A DNA stretch of 64,000 bases from Welwitschia mirabilis (GCA_051453625.1 JBOZIK010000001.1:274425736-274489735), one strand, 5' to 3'. Shown: positions 23,621 to 36,378, numbered from the stretch's first letter. A program made the numbers and translations. Notes: generated from the letters alone by a model not told the origin.

Positions 23621-24058
23621 CGAATACTCATTTCCATATGATCACAAGGAACTAAGACATTAAGAGAATTTAGAGAAAGGTATATCAATCAAACAAAAAC
23701 CTCAAAAGGATAACTTGTATTTAGATTCATGAAGATTTCATTGCAAATAATAGTAGAATTTATGATCTATATCTAGAAATGCATTTATTCAAGTTTCAAC
23801 AACAGATGTATCCAACTTTGTGATAATGTTTGCAACAAAATAGATGCAAAAAGAATATAAAAAAGAATTGTGATAAGGAAAGAACCAATAAGAAAACAAA
23901 AATTAAATGGAACCAACCTATATCTAATTGTAGTATCTAAGGACTTCGAGCCTCTTCTAGGGTTTCTAAGCTCCTAGGTTTTCTAAGCTTCTATTGTAAT
24001 CACCATGATTTGAAATGAGGTCTTCTTGGAAATAACTCAAACATGAGAAGAAAAAATT

Positions 24059-24068
24059 ACTATTTATA
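24059..24068 (-). promoter_or_regulatory. LTR TATA box (element B)
   Basis: The minus strand reads TATAAATAGT, at the place equivalent to the TATA box of LTR A. Confidence 0.5.
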
Positions 24069-24527
24069 TTATGAGTATGTAGAGGTGTGAGAAGACTTAT
24101 AAATTTTAAAAAACACATCATGAGATAGAGGTAGTGATGAGGTTTTGTAACACCTCATCATAACTTTCATAGCCACTAGGTGCATAGTCATTTAACATAA
24201 CAAATAAATAAAAATTCTTTCTATTCTCTCATATGTAATCATAACAATGAAGAAACTAAATGAGCCTTCACATATTAACATTTTTCTATGCAAAAATTAA
24301 GAAAAGAATAATAGTTGAATAAAGTAAATAATATCATCACAACTATTAGACCATTCTTAAGGATTTAAAATAATATTTAGGCCTTTACAAAAGTGGAGGA
24401 CTTAAATCATAAATATTCCATAACAAAAAACCACCTTAGCAAACATAATATCTATATTTGTTTGAGGATTCTAAAATAATAAACTTATTCTAATTGATTC
24501 ATTAAGCTAAATCTTTAGGTTTTTTCA

Positions 24528-25800
24528 CCTACTTAAGAAGTTTTACCCTCAAATTTGCCAAAATCTTAGTTCTTCATTAGTTAATATTTTCTTTTATTTC
24601 CAAAGTTTCTTCTTCTACAGGTTGATTTGATCACTAAACTTTATATAGTTGCATAGTTTTTCCTTGAAAAACCATCTGGAAGTATATCTACTTCTTAAAC
24701 AAGGTTTATACTTGATTCATTAGATAAACATCTTCTTAACAATGATATGTGAAAAACATTATAAATCATAGATAGATGTGTAGGTAAAGCTAACTCATGA
24801 GTAATATGTCCAATATTCTTAATGATTTGATAAGGCACTACAAATCTTAATGCTAGTTTTAATTTCTTATCAAACCTAAAGATTCCTTTGAAAGGTGAGA
24901 ATTTAAGGTAAACATGGTATTCTTCTTGAAATTTTATATCTTCTCTCTAGTAGTTTTCATAATTATCAATCTTTTACCATCTTTAACCTCTTCCTCATCA
25001 ATATTACGTATTCTTCTAGGTTTTAAGTGGATGAAACCCTTAATAATCACTTATTAGTCACATCAAACTATGTTATAGGTGTTCTGTATTTCCTACCATA
25101 TAAAGCTTTAAATGGTTCACATCCTATTGATTCTCGATTACTATTACTATAGGTAAATTCTATGTATGCCAAATAATCCATCCAAGATTCTCCAAAGTTT
25201 AAAATCACTAGTCTTATAAAGTTTTTCAAGATTTAATTTGTTTTTTCTATTTGGCTATCTATTTGAGGATGAAAAGCTATACTCAGATTTAAGTTAGTTT
25301 CTAATTCTTTATGAATTGAAGTCCAAGATTTAGAGGTAAACTAAGTGTCTTTACCTAAAATAATCCTTCAAGTACTCCATGTAATCTGACTATATTTCTA
25401 ATATATTCCTTTGCAATCCTTTCAACTGAATCTATTATCTTTATTGTATAAAATAACTGTTCCCTCTTGGTTATGAGATTAATCATTAGAAGAATGAAAT
25501 TATTTTATTCCTTTGACTTATGTAAACTGGTAATGAAATCCATACTAATTACTTTCCACTTTCACTCTAGAATATCATGGGCATAAAAACTCTAGCTAGA
25601 TGTTGGTGTTTAGCCTTAACTAGTTGTTAAGTCATACATTTTACCACAATGTCAAGAACTTTAAACTTCATTCTTTGCCATCAAAAATGTTGTTTAATAT
25701 TCTTTTACATTTTATTAGTTCCTAAATGGATAGCATACCATGTATCATGGAACTTCTTGAGAATTATGTAACTTATTAGTTCTCCTTTTGGCACCACAAT
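24528..25800 (-). pseudogene. Element B integrase remnant
   Basis: Aligns with the element A integrase at 6124-7400. Minus-strand traces of the zinc-binding part (FHDTWYAIHL-like, near 25740), the second-Asp block near 25350 and the GRKYRTPIT-like block near 25075-25105 are visible, but stops and indels are more frequent than in A and no stretch is open for 60 codons. Confidence 0.75.
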
Positions 25801-26400
25801 TTTGCCTTAAAAAGTAATAAGTGAATCAATAGAAATTGCACATCCTTCAATCCCTCATGCTTTCACTTTCCTACATAGATGACAATTTTATTGTAAATAA
25901 AAAATCAATTTATATAAATCCTTTTATAAACTTAAGCAATTAATACAATGCCTTCTTCAACTTAATGCATCAACTACAACATTGAGCTTTCTTTTATGCT
26001 AGTTTATTATTAGATTATAATCTTGTAGAAATTCTATCCATCTCCTTTACCTTATATTTAATTTGGATTATGTGTGAATGTATTTAAAACTTGTTTGGTC
26101 TATCTTGATTTCAACTTTTTCTTCATATAGCTAATGTCTGTAAATTTTAGGTGCATCAATTATAGTAGCTAATTCTAAATCATGCGCAAGATAGTTATTT
26201 TCATGATTATTTAACTATCTTGATGCATAAGCAATAACTATTCCTTCTTGAATTAATACTACTTCTAATTCTTTTGTAAAAGCATTAGTAAAGATTATAT
26301 ATGTTTTTCGTGGGTTGGTCATTTTCAAAATAGTTGTAGATACAAGTGTATTCTTTAATTTTTAAAGTGCTTTATCATAATGTGTTATCCAATCAAAGGG
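25801..26400 (-). pseudogene. Element B RNase H remnant
   Basis: Corresponds to 7401-8059 of element A. Matches are clear in DNA (for example the stretches around 25985 and 26220 that equal 7635 and 7870), while the protein is broken by stops. Confidence 0.7.
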
Positions 26401-27175
26401 ATCTTATTTTCTTAATAAGGACATGAGAGGAATGACAATATTAAAAAAGTTTAGAATATATCTTCAACAATACCTACCTAAATTAAGAAAACTCACTACT
26501 TCTATTATTGATTTTATGTTATGTCAATCTACTACTTCCTATACTTTATCATTGGCTACATTGATTCTTTATTCTAAAACTACATGTCCTAATAATTTGA
26601 TCTTAATTAACCAAAATTCACACTTTTTAGGGTTGGCATAGAATCAACTTCTTCTTAATGTATCAAATACTATTCATATATGCTTTTTCTGATCCCCCTT
26701 GATTGTTGAATAAACTAAAACATTGTTAATAAATACGATCATAAATTCATCTAGATATGCTTGAAAGATGTTATTCATAATACCCATAAATGTAACTAGT
26801 GTGTTGATAAGTCCAAATGGTAGTACTCAAAAATCATAATGATCATAATTGGTATGAAATGCTATCTTTCATATGTCTTCTTATTTTATTCTAAGTTGAT
26901 GATATCTTGATTTGAGATCCATCTTTCAGAATAACTTAGTAAACTTTAATTGATCAAATAAATCTTATTTTCTAGGAAAGAAATAGATATTTTTAATGGT
27001 TATTAAATTTAACATTCTGTAATCCATGCCTAACCTCAAACCTCCATTCTTATTTTTGACAAATAATGCTCATACATCCTCGGGTAAAATACTTGGTCTA
27101 ATCAACCTTTTGTCTAGGAGTGCCTTAGTTGATTTTTTATTTTTGCTAACTAATGAAAGGCATTCTATAAGGTGC
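26401..27175 (-). pseudogene. Element B reverse transcriptase remnant
   Basis: Aligns with the element A RT (8060-8811) and extends past it to the RT start. The active-site motif at about 26721-26736 reads FINN on the minus strand, both catalytic Asp residues turned to Asn by G-to-A change. The plus-strand open frame 26423-26641 is a shadow. Confidence 0.8.
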
Positions 27176-28020
27176 CCTTAAAATTAGTTTTACTCCTTAT
27201 TTGAGGGTTGTTTTGAAATATTCTACTCTTTTTCGAGGACATCCTAGTAACTCATTTGGAAAGACATCTAAATATTCTTACATTAGTAGAATACTTAATA
27301 AATTTAACTTACTTTAAAGATATTGATAAAATTTAATAATTCTAAATACTCATTCATGCCAACTTCTCTTTTCATTTATTTAATCATAGTTAATTTTTCT
27401 GATATTGGTCTTAACAGAATTGGCAAAATTACTTTTATTATTTTGAATATAATACTGTGATCCTCCTATGATAGCAATCTATCTTAGCTTTCTTTTCTTG
27501 AAACTAGTTCATTTATAAAATAATTTCAGAATAGCCTAACTTTAAAAGTAATATTAATATCATAAATTTATATCCATTAATAAGTAATATTCATGAAGAA
27601 GTTTCATCAATTATTTTTATTTGCTTACCATCTGAATATTATACTATGAACTGATGAATCTTCATAAATTCTAAAACATCTTTGTAGCTATTACATAAGA
27701 AATGAAGGGATCAAATGCAATTGAATCTAACAAAATTTTCATAGGAAAATTTAACAAGGTACCTGAAGTTTGCAAACTTACCTCTAGTTGGATACCTTCC
27801 TCAAAGACTGAGGCATATAGATTTTTAACATCTAGGAAAGTTTATTTTTAATTCTCCTTTTTAGAGCAATCCCTAATATAATAAGATCCTTGATAAAAAA
27901 TGAATTTTACACTCCAATGATCATTAGGCTAATTGTTGTTTAATGTTCTTGCAAATTTGCCTCTTACTCTATTTGATTATATCTATGTTCTTCTATGTGG
28001 TTGAAATGTTGCTTTAGTAT
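27176..28020 (-). pseudogene. Element B protease and zinc-knuckle remnant
   Basis: Aligns with 31995-32870 of element C. The minus-strand reading shows the zinc-knuckle place near 27870-27905 (residues DFIKDLIILGIALKK, cysteines and histidine lost) and the protease start near 27700-27760, where the D-x-G motif is not preserved. Confidence 0.6.
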
Positions 28021-28938
28021 TAAGTGCAGTCACATTTACTCTAGCTCTTCCTTTAAACATATCTATATTTATGATTTATTCCATGATTGAATGATTCTAT
28101 TATTGTGTAGCATCCTTTTTTCTCTTTAAGGTTTTTATTTAAGGACCAAGATTCTTCACTAATTCTAGCCTTATCTAGAGCTTCTACAATGGTCTTGAGT
28201 TGGACTAGTTTAATTTTATTTTGAATCATAGGATTTAGACTAGCCATGAATCCTATGACTTTTACTTCTTCACTTTCTACTAACTTAGGAAGATACCTCA
28301 AGAGTTCCATGAATTTATGCTCATATTATGATATTGTCATGAAGTCTTTTCTAAGACTATAACACTTATTAACCTTTGCATTTAAGAAAAACCTTAAAAT
28401 ATACCTACCTCTAAATCTTCCCTTAAATGATTCATAAGATATAAGTGTTGGAAGTGATGGTCAAAATTTTTCTGCCTTCCATCATAAAGCTATCCATTTA
28501 ACAAGCTGATGGGTTACTAGTAATGTCTTTTATTTAGTTGTAAAATTAAATAACTTGAACTCTATTTTGATAGAAATTAATAATAATTTTGCATCTTCTA
28601 TGTTGTTAATACCTTCAAAGGTTGGAGGATTTGTTCTATTAAATTGTATCATCATTTTCTTAAGATATTTCCATTTTTCATACCATTATTTTTCTCATCT
28701 AGTTCATCTATTAAGACATTAACCACATCCACTAGAGTTGTAACTTTAGTTAGTTGATTCACTAACCTTTTTATAGTAATGTTGATCTTGAGAAATCAAC
28801 TACACACATCACTATTTAAAACCTTTATGATAACCGTACACCTTAAATAGTATCTATGCTAAGAGGAATCATGATTTAAATAATAATTATGCATAGTAAT
28901 ATCATTAAAAAATTATCCCTAATAAAATCATAAACCTA
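28021..28938 (-). pseudogene. Element B gag remnant
   Basis: The open part 28053-28310 reads MELLRYLPKLVESEEVKVIG, FMASLNPMIQNKIKLVQL and KTIVEALDKARISEESW, the retrotransposon gag capsid end of Tekay/Del-like elements. The same protein in element C (32754-33194) is longer, and the upstream half of this copy (to about 28800) is broken by stops. Confidence 0.8.
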
Positions 28939-28954
28939 GGCTCTCATAGTAAAA
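28939..28954 (-). promoter_or_regulatory. Element B primer-binding site
   Basis: The minus strand reads TTTTACTATGAGAGCC next to the LTR end, a decayed match to TTTTGGTATCAGAGC (initiator tRNA-Met). Confidence 0.6.
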
Positions 28955-29246
28955 TGTAATATCCACTAAAATTAAAAACAATTCTAAATTTTTAATCATC
29001 AATAAAGGCTCATTCTAATAGTTATCATCTTCTAGTAAGATCTCTAAAGCTAATGAATGACATCCAATGGTAAACGTTTATTTCATGCTACCTAGAAAAT
29101 ACAATAAGATGTTATTTTATTAGCTAAAAATTTTTATGCATATGCTTAACCATAATATAATTTAGTGTTTTTATGTTCAACATGTATAAGTTTATTAGTA
29201 ACCATTTAAAATTATTTGAGTAAATGTTGAACTACCAAATTGTATT
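28955..29246 (-). repeat. 5' LTR of element B, truncated
   Basis: Starts TGTAATATCCACTAAAATT and matches 20540-20850 closely, including GGCTCATT, CATATGCTTAACCATAAT and GTTTTTATGTTCAA. It is cut at 29247 by the LTR of element E1; the remaining 3.7 kb is not in this window. Confidence 0.8.
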
Positions 29247-30488
29247 TGTTGGGTATTCCAAATAGTTTTGTAGAAAATTAACTAAGTCCATGCTAAACTT
29301 CGATGATAATGGAGAGCTAAGATAAATGACATAGAAACATGCAATCTTCATTATATGTTACAACATTTGAAGTAATTTATAATATTTCCTATCTAAAGCA
29401 CAAATCCTATAAACAAAGAGGTTTATGTGATACATAAAAAAAAATACTACAAAAGCCTATAATCCACTTTATTGATCGGAAAACTATATAGATGACAAAA
29501 ATACTTAAGCTAAGAAGGATACTAACTAGATCAGTTTGGTATCTAATGTAGAATTTTTATGAGGTGCCATCGTCTCCTACATTGTTCCAGTGACTAGTAG
29601 AATATTACATGAGATAAATGCTTCATCGAACTTCACCAAACTTTGACCATTAATCTCATAATTTCTTACATGATTGTTATGGTTGTTTATGCATCTATTA
29701 GTCGTTTCTAATTTTAGAGTCTATTTTTTAATAAATTCCTCCTTTACTCTTGACTTTGCTTTCATCTTTATTTGCATTAGAAATTCTCGTGATAAGAGAT
29801 TAAAGGGCTAGAACTTTATCTATTATTGTTGTAGAGAGATGTCTTTCTTAGTGTTGGGCTAGATATCCTTAATTCAAGTGTTGTTACCTTGTAACATGGA
29901 TATTGGTTTGCTTTTAATTAATACTTTACTTTTCTTTTGATATATTTTATTTGGTGCATGTCCCTTATGGTTTATGTTGCTTCTGATTTTGTGATAGCTT
30001 CTTTGATAATATATACCATAAGGGAAACCTTTGTTAAGGTTGAAATTATTAATTTAGATGTATTACATTTCATTTCTTAGATTAACTTTACATTATTTTC
30101 ATATTATATTCAATGTACCTGATAGTAGATTGATCTTCATCTAGTGATCATTTTTCTTAATTGATCTAGGTTACATAGAATTAAATTCTATGATTTGTTG
30201 ATTTCGTAATTGAATGGGATTTGCATTTAACTTAATATTACATTTCATTTGCATAGTATGTTTGCATTGTTATTTATACATTATTATTTCATTCTACTCT
30301 AAGGATACATAGTGTATTATTTTCAAAATTAATTATCTTTATTTTTTTCTTTTCCTTTAATGATAATATGGCATTTGAATCACTCCCATTTATATTAGTG
30401 TATTATGTTATGTTAAATCTATATATATATTTATGATTCATAGGATCTATTTAAGAAATTAACGTTTGAATAAATATGCATCAAAACA
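29247..30488 (+). repeat. 5' LTR of element E1
   Basis: Starts TGTTGGGTATTCC and ends AAAACA, 1242 bp. It aligns in reverse complement with 59162-60350 over its length, for example the blocks GAGAGCTA, AAACATGCAATC, CTCGTGATAAGAGA and TCCCTTATGGTTTATGTTGC. Confidence 0.8.
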
Positions 30489-30491
30489 TCT

Positions 30492-30511
30492 TGGTTCCAT
30501 TGATGGAGAAA
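30492..30511 (+). promoter_or_regulatory. Element E1 primer-binding site (Athila, tRNA-Asp type)
   Basis: TGGTTCCATTGATGGAGAAA differs only by C-to-T or G-to-A changes from the Athila-type site TGGCGCCGTTGCCGGGGAAA. It lies 3 bases after the LTR end. Confidence 0.75.
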
Positions 30512-31189
30512 GTTTCTTAGAGTTTGAGGATTGTTATTACTTAAGTAACTGCTTTAAATTTTATTTTAGGTATTTACCTATAGTAGCATTATATTTTGTA
30601 GTAAAAATGTAGGTTTTTCTTTTCATAGTTTTTGTTTTGCATTTTGAAATAAATAAGCTATCATCTCTATTATTATCTAGATAATGTATGATGATGGTGG
30701 CCTATGTGTGTTTATTTTTTTTTTTTGCCCTTTTATTTTCTTAGGAAGTAGGATTTTCTAATTGTCCCCTTTGTCATTTTGACAAATAAGTCAAGGATCA
30801 TCTACTTTCATTTTGTATTATTTTCCAATCCTATTTTTCCATATTTTTCATTAGGTTTTTGTATGTATTATCATCTCAGTATATCATCTAGACAACTAGA
30901 AAGATGATGTATACAAAATAGAACTAAGCATGTTGGGACATGGTTAATTTAAGTAAAAATTTGAAATGTTAAAGAGAGCAGTTTTTCATTGAACAAAATA
31001 TCTCAGAAGTTTAATCGACTTTAATCTTAACTAAGGTACACACATTCCACATATGCAAATTACTTTAAGAATTTAGTAAGAATATTTATCTGAATTTATT
31101 AATTTAGAATCTAATTTTTCAAAATATTGTTTAGAAGAAATTCTTTTTATTACAATAACAAATTAGTTGCAAAAACAAAAATAGGTTGG

Positions 31190-31804
31190 TTCATCTAATC
31201 TCCCTATTGTTATCAGAATCACTATTATTACTGTTGTAAATCCTAATGCTAATGTGACCCTTAAATAACTTATAGAAAATCAAAAACATGAAATCCAAAC
31301 ACCTTTTGGCCTACCTTATCATGATGAGGTTGAGTTAAGAAATTTAAACGCTTATCTTATTTTTACTAGAGAAAAGAATGAAGAGCCCTTACAACATGTA
31401 GCCAACATTGAATAATTAATACTTACTTTTAGAAATGGCAAAAAAATAAATTAGTGGTCATACTTATATAGTAAATTTTCCCATCACTTTAAAATAAAAG
31501 GATAAACTATGATTGAGAACTAATTCATGTAAAAATTTCAAAATATGGAATAAAGTTTAAGATGGATCAATAAAAATATTTATGAGTGAAACAAACATAA
31601 TAAATAGAAATAAAGAAGTAGCTAACTTCTAATAAAAACCTAATAGAGATTTTGTCTTTACTTATAAGAGATTTTTCATTATCATACATTCTAACTCTAT
31701 AGATGCTTTCATTAAAGAAGAATTAGTAGATTACTTTTGTAGTAGATTTAATAGATAAACAAAACAACTTGTAGATTTTTCATGTGGAGGAAACTTGATG
31801 AATA
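31190..31804 (+). pseudogene. Element E1 gag remnant
   Basis: Residues NPNANVTLK, stop, LIENQKHEIQTPFGLPYHDE and VELRNLNAYLIF match the gag of E2 at 63726-63908 (NPNANVNLKELIANEKCEIQ). Further on, KEELVDYFCSRFN followed by QLVDFSCG-like residues (about 31715-31790) are the capsid end of Athila gag. Stops interrupt it and the gap truncates it. About 670 bp of AT-rich leader (30512-31189) without a gene precedes it. Confidence 0.7.
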
Positions 31805-31904
31805 NNNNNNNNNNNNNNNNNNNNNNNNNNNNNNNNNNNNNNNNNNNNNNNNNNNNNNNNNNNNNNNNNNNNNNNNNNNNNNNNNNNNNNNNNNNNNNNN
31901 NNNN
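31805..31904. other. Assembly gap, 100 N
   Basis: Separates element E1 from the RT start of element C. The first 91 bases to the right repeat the last 90 bases before the gap at 8812. Confidence 0.98.
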
Positions 31905-32715
31905 ATAATACTAGTGCATCTCAGGGTGAAATACTTGGTCTAATCAACCCTTTATCTAGAAGTGCTGTTAATTGAGTTTTTAGTTTTACTAACTCCATGG
32001 CAGGCATTCTGGAAGGTACACTTGAAATTGGTTCCACTCCTTATTTAAGGGTTTTTTTAAAATATTTTATTCTTTTTCTAGAACATCTTAGTAACTCATC
32101 TGGAAAGACATTTAAATATTCCTGCACTACTAGAATACCTGAAAAGTTTGATTCATTTTGAGGAGGTCAACAAAATTTAATAATTTTAAACACTTTTTCA
32201 TGTCTAACTTTTCTATTTGTCTATTTATCCATAGTTAGTTTTTTTGATACTAGTCATGACAAAATTGGCAAATTCACTCTTTTCCCTTTTGAATCTAATA
32301 CTATAACCCTCCTATGATAGTAATTTGTCTGAGCTTTATTTTCTTGCAACTAGTTCATTCCTAAAATAATATCAAAATAGCCTAACTCCAAAACCAATAA
32401 TTGTATTCTAAATTTATAAATATTAATAAGTAACGTGTATGAAGGTCTTTCACCAATTATTATTATTTAACTACCATCTAGAAGTTCTACTATTAACTAT
32501 TTAATCTTCTTAATTGCTAAAAACATCTTTATAACTATCACATAAGAAATGAAGGAATTGGATACACCTAGATCTAAGAAAATTTCTATAGGAAAATTTA
32601 ATAAGGTACCTGTATTATGTAAAATTACTTTTGATTGGGTGCCTTCCTTGGAAACTGAAGCATATGGCTTTCTAACATCTATTGAATTTGCTTCCTAATT
32701 CTTCTTTTTAGGGAA
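31905..32715 (-). pseudogene. Element C RT start and protease remnant
   Basis: Continues the RT of element A (8811) upstream. On the minus strand about 32540-32620 reads IEIFLDLGVSNSFIPYVIVI, the protease start in which the usual D-x-G-A-S-H-S-F is now D-L-G-V-S-N-S-F. The protease cleaves the polyprotein. To the left follow the protease end and the RT N-terminus (SRKRIKYFKK-like, then VLIRPSISP-like residues). Confidence 0.7.
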
Positions 32716-33760
32716 ATCCCTGATATAATGAGGTCCTTGATAAAGAAAGAACTTCACGTTCCTAAGATCATTAGGCTGGTGGTTTCTTGATGGTTTTGCA
32801 AATCTGCCTCTTCCTCTAGCTGGCTATATTTGTGTTTTTTCCTATGGTTGAAATTTTGCTCTGGCTTAACTATAGCCATATTTACTCTGGCACTTCCTCT
32901 GAACATACCTATATTTCGATTAAATGGTTTTCTCCATGGTTGAGTTCTTCTATTATCGTGAGGCATCTTTCTTTTCTCTTTAAGGTTTTTATTTGAGAAC
33001 CAAGATTCTTCACTGATTCTGGCCTTCCTTAGAGCTTTTATAATAGTTTTAGGTTGAAATAGTTTAACTTGATTTTGAACTATAGGATGTAGATCAGTCA
33101 TGAATCTTTTAACTTTTACTTCTTCACTTCCTACTAGCTTAGGAACATACTTTATGAGTTCCATGAATTTATGCTCATATGATGCTATTATCATGAAGCC
33201 TTATCTAAGACTGTAGAATTTGTCATCCTTTGCATTCAAGAAAAACTCTAAAATGTACTTGCCTCTAAATCTTCCCTCAAACTCTTCCCAAGGTATAGGT
33301 GTTGGAAGTGGTGATCGAAGTTTTCTTGCATCCCATTATAAAGCTACTCCTTTCACAAGTTAATGGGTTGATAGTAATACCTTCTGTTCTAAGGTAAAAT
33401 TGAATAATTCCAACTCCCTTTTAATGCAAATCAATCATGCTTGTTCATCTACTATGTTATTGACAGCCTCAAATATTAGAGGATTCATTCTCTTGAATTG
33501 CATCATCATTTTCCTGAGAGATTTACCATTTTCCTTATCATTATATTGCTCATGAAGTTTGCCTACTAGGCCATTAATTACATCTACTAGATTTGTAACT
33601 TCAGTTGGTTGCTTTATTTCCCTTCTTGGAGTCATGTTAATCTTGTAGAAATCAAATACGTACATCACTATCCAAAATTTTAATGATAAACTTACAACTT
33701 AAACAATAGCTGTGCTAAGAGGAATCATGGTTTAATAATAATTATTCCTAGTACCTTTTC
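32716..33760 (-). pseudogene. Element C gag remnant
   Basis: The longest undisturbed coding stretch in the window, 32754-33194 (146 codons), reads MIIASYEHKFMELIKYVPKL, VGSEEVKVKRFMTDLHPIVQ and KARISEESWFSNKNLKEKRK, the C-terminal capsid part of Tekay/Del-like gag, then a basic tail (WRKPFNRNIGMFRGS). The N-terminal part is at 33435-33668 (HEQYNDKENGKSLRKMMMQF, then KRMNPLIFEAVNNIVDEQA). A zinc knuckle at about 32715-32760 reads FLYQGPHYIRDFPKK with its cysteines replaced, one more C-to-T trace. Gag forms the particle in the cytoplasm. Confidence 0.85.
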
Positions 33761-33793
33761 CAAGTATTTGTGCCTAGTGTACTTACAAACCTT

Positions 33794-33810
33794 ATGCTTT
33801 GATAACAAAA
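33794..33810 (-). promoter_or_regulatory. Element A/C primer-binding site
   Basis: The minus strand reads TTTTGTTATCAAAGCAT, four bases after the LTR end, a two-change match to the initiator tRNA-Met site TTTTGGTATCAGAGCAT. Confidence 0.7.
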
Positions 33811-35404
33811 TGTAAGGTTAAAGTTTGTTGTCATCATAAATTAATAATTCTCAGGGAGTTACCAAAGAATTAGTAATAAGAAGGAATTTCATTTGATGAA
33901 GGGTACCCCAAATACCTATTCAGTTTTTATAGCTAAAATGACTAAAAGTCCTATAAAACTAAGATTTAAAATTTTTTTCTAGATCATGCACATACACAAT
34001 AATCCTGAATTACAAGATCCAAGAAACTGTATATAAATTTTAATGCATAAATCTACATACATATTTGATCATGTTAGAAAATTTATAACTTCTGAGATAT
34101 TTACTAAATTTACATAACAAAGAATTCTCATAGCTAATTTCAAGCCTTTATAGAAGATTTAAGTTTTTAGGAGAGTAAGGTTAAATTTAAACTAACACAA
34201 GTAATATCATTTTGTAATTAAAAATTTAACTATATTTGACAGGCAAGAAAATGGGTTAAAATAAGAACTCGATCTTTTGACCTCTAAACCTTAATAGTCC
34301 AATATTCCTATGCAATGAATTAAAGTCATAATATAATATAAAAGGTTTTAAGGCATATATTATTTTAATAATATTATTGAGAAGAGATGTAGTCTTAATT
34401 GTTGCAGTGTAGTTATATCAAGTTCTTATCCCATTTCGTTTGATCATAAGTTTGGTTATTCCACTAACCATTTCTTTAACTATCTCATTTTGTACCAAAG
34501 TTACCTAAGAATGAATAACAAACATGTAATTTAAATAGTTTATATAGCTAATATTTAGATGGCCCCTTTCATTTGGATGTAAAGTGTCATAAGTGCATAA
34601 GGGCCTCTATATTACTAATAGAAAATTTTAGATTATAAATACTGCTCAATAGATTAAAATGATTTAAAAAGGCTCCACTGAGGAATTGAACTAAGGACCT
34701 CCATACTATAAACTTTCTTGCTAATTGGTTGCATTATTTTTATTCACTTAACTAATGTTTATACAAAAATGTATTTATAATAAGAATTCGTAAATCTTTT
34801 AACAATTTAGTTTTACCTTCTAATGACAATTGTACTAGGTGTATTGAAAATCGCTTGCACAAAGCTGAATGTTTCAGGAAGGTAAGGATCATAAATAGGC
34901 CCAAAGTATGTGGACGTGAGGGAAGAGAATGCAATGACAAATCAATGCATAGCATAAAATATTCTACATGCCCTCCTCTACTAACTTAAATTTCACCTGG
35001 GAATTCCCTAAAAATAGAGATAGGTAGCATGTGATACAAGGCGTTCAGTCATTTATTAGTTAACTAATAGCTTTTAATTCTTTTTGACACCTCAAAGGAA
35101 TAGACCAGCACCTTTATCATTACACTAAGGTATTGTTATCTCACATTCTGATACTCTCAAAGTTGAGCTAGGCTACTAAGATTAAGACTATGTGTGTGGG
35201 CTGAGATAAAAAGAAATTCACATGAGAAAAAAAGGCGCAAGATGCATAGGCATTCCCTTGATTCACAATGTAAGGTTAAAAGATATTCAAGATAGGCTTT
35301 AAGTGTGCTAATGACAAAAATATTAAGGATAAATGCTATTGTGTGTACTTGGAGACGGAAGATGAAGGTCAGTTACTTGAATGTAGTCAACAATTGATTC
35401 AGCT

Positions 35405-36378
35405 AATTTACTAAAATTTGATCTACTTATGAGGATGAGCTTACAATGATGTGGCATAAGGATGCTCATATAGATTCCCTTATTGACCAAATTAGTCCTT
35501 AATCACACCTATAATGCTTCTTATCTCATTCAACACATGGTGTTTATTAGTCTGCAATAACTTTGTCATTCAATACGGTGGATGTGAATTGCTGAATAAT
35601 TCTTTCCTTTACTATCATTGTCGATTTCCAATGTAGACACTCCTCCAGTGATTGTAATTAATGCCTCTGATAAAAGGCCTAAGATTTGCTAACATAGTCC
35701 TTCATGTAAGCCTTCTCAAATTTAGATGCTTTTCCTCTTCAAAATATAATGCCCTTCCTCAACTGGCATCAGTTTGTCTTCTTGCAATGCCCTTTTTACC
35801 ATCTTAATGCTCCTCCTCGGCATGTTGGTATGGCATTTATTTCTTCCTTGTAACATCCCATACAGTAATTTAGATGTGGTGCTGAAAGACTTTAAAGATG
35901 ATAGAAGCAGCGTATTGACATGAAACCTTTGATTAAACTTTGATTCTCATCACCTAGACTGTATGAATATCACCTTTTCTTTTCTAAGTGGACCCTTTAC
36001 GAAATCCTCTCTATATGCATGCACTAACCTAGTTATGATGTAGCAAATGAAGGGTGGCTACTAGTGCGTGAACCACAAGGAGATGTCATGAAAATGGTGG
36101 AAGCCTAACTCCAAATAGTAAGGCATCCTAATCAGAAAATTTTATAAGAGAGTGGAAAAAACTTAGTGTTAGGATCACTACCCTTGTAAGTGTATCACAA
36201 AGGTGATTCCATGTCATCCATGATCCTTATTCAACTCCTGCATCCGATGAGGATGCTTATAAGCTGGCATGATGATAGTTGTTTCAAAAGGTTGTTTAGC
36301 ATAACGGCAATAGCAGTTGAGGATTAAAGCAATATTTAATGGTTTGCTCCATGTGCAACCATAGATCCTTATTTCTCT
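35405..36378. repeat. LTR C block, first version
   Basis: Repeated after the gap as 36479-37378. This version has TG or CA at many places where the other keeps CG, and it keeps about 76 bases (about 35810-35890) missing from the other. Confidence 0.9.

Larger units (their letters stand above)
20540..24527 (-). repeat. 3' LTR of Tekay-like element B, about 4 kb
   Basis: The left end TGTGACACCCACTAAAATC (20540) aligns for about 300 bp with 28955-29246, the surviving part of the 5' LTR of the same element. The right part (about 22760-24527) aligns with the LTRs of A and C, including the minisatellite and TATA box. The right end is slightly deleted: the TGTCACGCCC edge seen at 39483 is missing around 24527. 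The middle is the GC-rich block 21240-22740. The left 2 kb does not resemble the left part of LTR C, so the LTR looks mosaic within the family. Confidence 0.75.
29247..31804 (+). mobile_element. Athila-like element E1, 5' part
   Basis: Complete 5' LTR, primer-binding site and the beginning of gag, inserted in the 5' LTR of element B. It ends abruptly at the 100-N gap at 31805; nothing to the right of the gap continues it, which is one reason to doubt the order of contigs here. Its relative E2 lies in inverted orientation at 59162 to the window end. Confidence 0.8.
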
